Part shown: positions 61,136 through 64,000 of the stretch, piece by piece
Position numbering within the stretch: position 1 is the first letter of the stretch
Layout: every line of letters starts with the position of its first letter
Assembly: GCA_026003895.1 (NCBI GenBank)
Contig: BPIC01000002.1
Location: forward strand, 248,001 to 312,000
DNA length: 64,000 nt
Direction of reading: 5' to 3'
From: Dehalococcoidia bacterium
GTDB lineage: Bacteria > Chloroflexota > Dehalococcoidia > SpSt-223
The notes under the pieces: generated by a model
What the model saw: only the letters and a program-made list of their open reading frames with translations
What the model was told of the DNA's origin: nothing
The model's database searches: none
Made by a program: the position numbers and the translations under genes

Positions 61136-62706
61136 AGGCTCACAACGACCGCGTCGTCGATGCCATCCAGGGCGCGCACTTCGTTGAGGACGGCGTCGGA
61201 GATTGGCTCGTCGACGCCAACAATCATCAAGGCGCGGCCGCGCGGATGGTCACGGGCGACGCTCATGAACGCAATGTTGATGTCCCGTTGCCCGAGCAGG
61301 GTGCCGACCCGGCCGATCACACCCGGCCGATCGGTGTTGTGGCAGAGGAGCAATGTTCCGACCGGCGCGATGTCCATCTCATCGTAGTCGTTGATCTGAA
61401 CGACCCGAGGCTCGCCGCGCAGCACCGTCCCGGCGACGACCGTCTTTTCCCCTTGCCGATCGATTGCGACGCGGATCAGGCTCGTGTAGTTCTCGGAATT
61501 GGTGGATTTTTCCTCGGTCAGCCGCAGCCCACGCTCACGGGCGACGAAGGTCGCGTTGACAAGGTTGATCTGGTCTTCGCTGGAAGCGTGGAACAACCCT
61601 TTGATGACGGCCGCCTTGAGCAGCGCGGTGTCGTGCTCGGCCACCTCTCCCCGATAGGTCACGGTCACTCCGCTCACCTGGCCGTGGGCGAGCTGCGCAG
61701 CCATCGCGCCGAGCGCCTCAGCGAGTGGAAGATAGGGCTGGAGCGCCTTCATCGTTTCGGCCGGAACGAGCGGCAGATTCACGGCATAGCGCGCCGGCCT
61801 GCCGTTCAGGATCTCGACGATCTGCTCGGCAACATCGACCGCGACCTGCACTTGGGCTTCTTCGGTCGAGGCGCCGAGATGGGGGGTGACAATGATCTTG
61901 TCGCTCTTGATCAAGATATTGTCGGTCGTCGGCTCCTGCGAGAAGACGTCGATCGCTGCGCCAGCGATACGGCCCTCCTCGACGGCGCGGTAGAGCGCCT
62001 CTTCGTCGATGATGCCTCCCCTCGCTACATTGATGATCCGGGCGGTCGGCTTCATCATGGCGAGTTGCTTTTCGCCGATCAGTGAGCGCGTTTCGCTGGA
62101 GAGCGGAATGTGAACGGTCAGGAAGTCGGCCATGCGCAGAACGGTGTCGAAGTCGGCGACCTCGACGCCCAGATTCCGCGCGTGGTCCTCGCTGACGAAG
62201 GGGTCGTAGCCGATCACGCGCATTTCGAGGCCGATCGCGCGCCGCGCGACCTCGCTCCCGATCTTGCCCAGCCCGATCACGCCGAGCACCTTGTTGCGCA
62301 GCTCGACACCGGTGAACTTCGCGCGGTCCCACCGCCCTTGCTTCAGCGCCATGTGGGCCTGCGGTACATTCCGGGCGAGCGCCAGCAAGAGCGCAATGGT
62401 GTGTTCGGTAGCCGCGATGGTGTTGCCAGTTGGGGCGTTGACGACGGTAATCCCTTTGCGAGTAGCCGCCTCGACGTCGATGTTGTCGACTCCAACCCCC
62501 GCGCGACCGATCGCGCGCAGCCGGGTCCCAGCCTCGATCACGGGCGCGGTCACCTTCGTCTCGCTGCGCACAACGAGGGCGTCGTAGGCCGGGATTCGTT
62601 GGATCAATTGCTCTGGCGTCTGTTTGGTGATGACATCGACGTCAGCGACGCCGCGCAGGATCTGAACACCCTCTTCGGCGACGGGATCGGCAACGAGAAT
62701 TCGCAC
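61132..62706 (-). CDS. serA: D-3-phosphoglycerate dehydrogenase
   Basis: This 524-residue enzyme oxidises 3-phosphoglycerate, the first step of serine synthesis. G-L-G-K-I-G in the NAD domain, N-V-A-R-G-G-I-I-D (Arg), Q-E-P (Glu) and T-P-H-L-G-A-S-T (His) form the active site; residues 320-440 form the ASB domain and the C-terminal ~75 residues form the ACT domain (N-T-D-R-P-G-V-I-G-R-V-G) for serine feedback. The long three-domain form is as in Mycobacterium/Bacillus. GTG 62706 has GGAGTAG. It is 85 bases downstream of the aminotransferase gene. Confidence 0.96.
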   Translation of the reverse strand: MRILVADPVAEEGVQILRGVADVDVITKQTPEQLIQRIPAYDALVVRSETKVTAPVIEAGTRLRAIGRAGVGVDNIDVEAATRKGITVVNAPTGNTIAATEHTIALLLALARNVPQAHMALKQGRWDRAKFTGVELRNKVLGVIGLGKIGSEVARRAIGLEMRVIGYDPFVSEDHARNLGVEVADFDTVLRMADFLTVHIPLSSETRSLIGEKQLAMMKPTARIINVARGGIIDEEALYRAVEEGRIAGAAIDVFSQEPTTDNILIKSDKIIVTPHLGASTEEAQVQVAVDVAEQIVEILNGRPARYAVNLPLVPAETMKALQPYLPLAEALGAMAAQLAHGQVSGVTVTYRGEVAEHDTALLKAAVIKGLFHASSEDQINLVNATFVARERGLRLTEEKSTNSENYTSLIRVAIDRQGEKTVVAGTVLRGEPRVVQINDYDEMDIAPVGTLLLCHNTDRPGVIGRVGTLLGQRDINIAFMSVARDHPRGRALMIVGVDEPISDAVLNEVRALDGIDDAVVVSL

Positions 62707-62754
62707 GCTCTACTCCAACAGGAAGACGGTCGATCGTGGCGGGCGCCCCGCTCA

Positions 62755-62779
62755 CGAAGAAGGCCGCCTTGCGGCGGCC
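62755..62779 (-). terminator. Hairpin after the aminotransferase gene (weak intrinsic terminator)
   Basis: On the minus strand GGCCGCC-GCAA-GGCGGCC (62779-62762) makes a 7-bp GC-only stem with a tetraloop, followed by TTCTTCG. The T-tract is poor, so it may attenuate rather than end transcription before serA. Confidence 0.55.
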
Positions 62780-62791
62780 CCGGTTGTTCGC

Positions 62792-63892
62792 TCAGGCGGT
62801 CGCCGCCGCAGCGTGGTAGCCAACCTTGGGCAACACATCGTGCAACACGCTGAGCGTTTCCTCGATGTCGGCATCGGTGACGTAGCCCAAGTGGCCGATC
62901 CGGAAAATCTTGCCGTCGAGCGCTCCTTGGCCGCCCGCGACGACGACGTTCCGCTCACGCAGCGCCGCTCGCAGAGCCTTCACCTCAACGCCTTCCGGCG
63001 CCCAGACCGCTGTCACGGTGTTTGAGGCGTAGCGCTCGTCCCTCACCAGCGGCTTGAGCCCCATTTCCTTCACGCCCTCGCGCGTCCGCTGCGCGATCCG
63101 GCGGTGCCGCTCGAAGATGTTCGCCATCCCCTCGGCGAGCATCATGTCAAGCGCGACGTCAAGGGCGTAGAAGATCGACACCGCCGGCGTCCACGGCGTC
63201 TGCCCCTTATCGAGGGACTTCTTTGCCTCGCGGACGTCCAAGTAGAACCGGGGCATCGTCGCCTTGGCATTCGCCTCCCAGCCGCGCGGACTGACGGAGA
63301 TGAAGCTCAGGCCGGGCGGCACCATCCAGCCCTTCTGCGAGCCAGACACGACGACGTCGAGTTCCAGCGCGTCGACCGGGAGGTCGATCGCGCTCAGGCT
63401 TGAAACCGCATCGACCAAGATCAGCTTGTCGGCGGCCTTCACCACCTTCGCGATTGCGGCGAGGTCGTTGGTCACGCCGGTCGACGTCTCGTTGTGGGTC
63501 ACCGTCACCGCGCTGATGCTGGGGTCATCGGCAAGGGCGGCGGCGATCCGCTCGGGGTCAGCCGCCGAGCCGTCCTCGAAGCGCAGGCGCGTGACGCTCG
63601 CTCCATAGGTCTCGGCGATCTTGGCGAAGCGGTCGCCAAACACCCCAATCGAGACGGCGAGTACGCGTTCACCGGGCGAGAGGAAATTCACAATTGCCGC
63701 TTCAAGACCGCCAGTTCCCGCTGCTGTGAGGGTGACGACATCGTTCTTGGTCTGGAAAAACGTCTTCAGCCGCTCGGTCACCCGCAGGAGCACGTCCTTG
63801 AACTCCGGGCCGCGATGGTCGACCATCTGCTTAGTCATGGCCGCCAGCACTTCTTCCGGACAAGGTGTTGGCCCAGGGATTCGGAGATTCAC
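62792..63892 (-). CDS. Alanine-glyoxylate / serine-pyruvate family aminotransferase
   Basis: This 366-residue PLP enzyme is of aminotransferase class V. P-G-P-T-P-C-P-E-E-V opens the protein, the PLP lysine lies in S-G-S-Q-K-G-W, and T-V-T-H-N-E-T-S-T-G and V-D-A-V-S-S-L are family blocks. With serA 85 bases downstream it may transaminate 3-phosphohydroxypyruvate, replacing SerC, as in several archaea and actinobacteria-like lineages; serine:pyruvate or alanine:glyoxylate exchange is the alternative. GTG 63892 has GGAGGA eight bases upstream. The ~108 bases to the window edge hold no recognisable gene. Confidence 0.88.
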   Translation of the reverse strand: MNLRIPGPTPCPEEVLAAMTKQMVDHRGPEFKDVLLRVTERLKTFFQTKNDVVTLTAAGTGGLEAAIVNFLSPGERVLAVSIGVFGDRFAKIAETYGASVTRLRFEDGSAADPERIAAALADDPSISAVTVTHNETSTGVTNDLAAIAKVVKAADKLILVDAVSSLSAIDLPVDALELDVVVSGSQKGWMVPPGLSFISVSPRGWEANAKATMPRFYLDVREAKKSLDKGQTPWTPAVSIFYALDVALDMMLAEGMANIFERHRRIAQRTREGVKEMGLKPLVRDERYASNTVTAVWAPEGVEVKALRAALRERNVVVAGGQGALDGKIFRIGHLGYVTDADIEETLSVLHDVLPKVGYHAAAATA

Positions 63893-64000
63893 GGAACGGT
63901 CCTCCAGTTCATCAAGCGGGGATCGACGATTTCGGGGTGGTTTTTCCGCACGACGGCAGTTGGCCGGTGGCATCAGAAGTCTACCCTCGGCTCGCGGTTC

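Noticed and set aside
1-64000. Mobile elements, prophage, CRISPR arrays, defence islands
   Set aside because: I found no transposase, integrase, terminal inverted repeats, regularly spaced repeats or cas-like genes; the region looks like core chromosome.

Overview
The window is GC-rich, densely coded bacterial chromosome with many GTG and TTG starts and many 1-4 base gene overlaps (ATGA, GTGA, TGATG). I saw no insertion sequence, phage module or CRISPR array. The best guess is a Chloroflexota bacterium, possibly related to Thermomicrobia. The clues are a fused AccD-AccA carboxyltransferase, an ECF sigma factor coupled to a protein with a DUF5667-like N-terminus, a complete menaquinone branch, and the general style of the proteins. 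This placement is inference; no 16S rRNA or other decisive marker lies in the window.

Positions 1-13.7 kb hold housekeeping and metabolic genes: the start of fmt, an MFS exporter, a glutamine synthetase-like enzyme overlapping an amidohydrolase (a split FluG-like pair), an alpha/beta hydrolase, methionine aminopeptidase, a cyclase-family hydrolase coupled to a cation/proton antiporter, a large GH63-type glucosidase and a PfkB sugar kinase. From 23.6 kb down to about 15 kb on the minus strand lies a tightly packed run: S41 protease, small membrane protein, EamA transporter, hydroxyacid dehydrogenase, ECF sigma factor, its Pro/Gly-rich partner with a 111-bp tandem repeat, MFS transporter, geranylgeranyl reductase-family flavoprotein and alpha/beta hydrolase. 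Positions 24-33 kb hold an O-antigen-ligase-like protein, a HATPase-GNAT fusion next to an RskA-like anti-sigma factor, a B12-binding radical SAM enzyme, an MmgE/PrpD protein and membrane proteins.

Positions 33-53 kb are the most interpretable stretch. Polynucleotide phosphorylase is interrupted by a frameshift just before its conserved FILG segment, and rpsO lies upstream of it. Divergently, a TetR regulator heads a gapless menaquinone operon (menF-D-H-B-C-E), with a promoter and a perfect palindrome in front. An M16 peptidase and a lipid and growth cluster follow (fabD, fabG, glucokinase, accC, asp23-like, nusB, acpP, with a clear intrinsic terminator), then tatC and fused accDA. Directly after accDA sits an unannotated selenocysteine tRNA (98 bases, anticodon TCA), so the organism probably reads UGA as Sec, although no sel genes or selenoproteins lie in the window.

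The last 11 kb carry an LLM-class flavin oxidoreductase, a receiver-like protein coupled to a GAF histidine kinase and a LuxR-type response regulator, a membrane-bound ferritin/VIT1 protein, an alpha/beta-hydrolase-fold protein lacking its catalytic residues behind a 40-residue highly basic protein, an HD-domain protein, a Thr/Pro-rich membrane protein, serA and a serine/alanine-glyoxylate-type aminotransferase. The strongest leads are tRNA-Sec, the broken pnp gene, the TetR-controlled men operon, the HATPase-GNAT fusion and the collagen-like sigma-factor partner.
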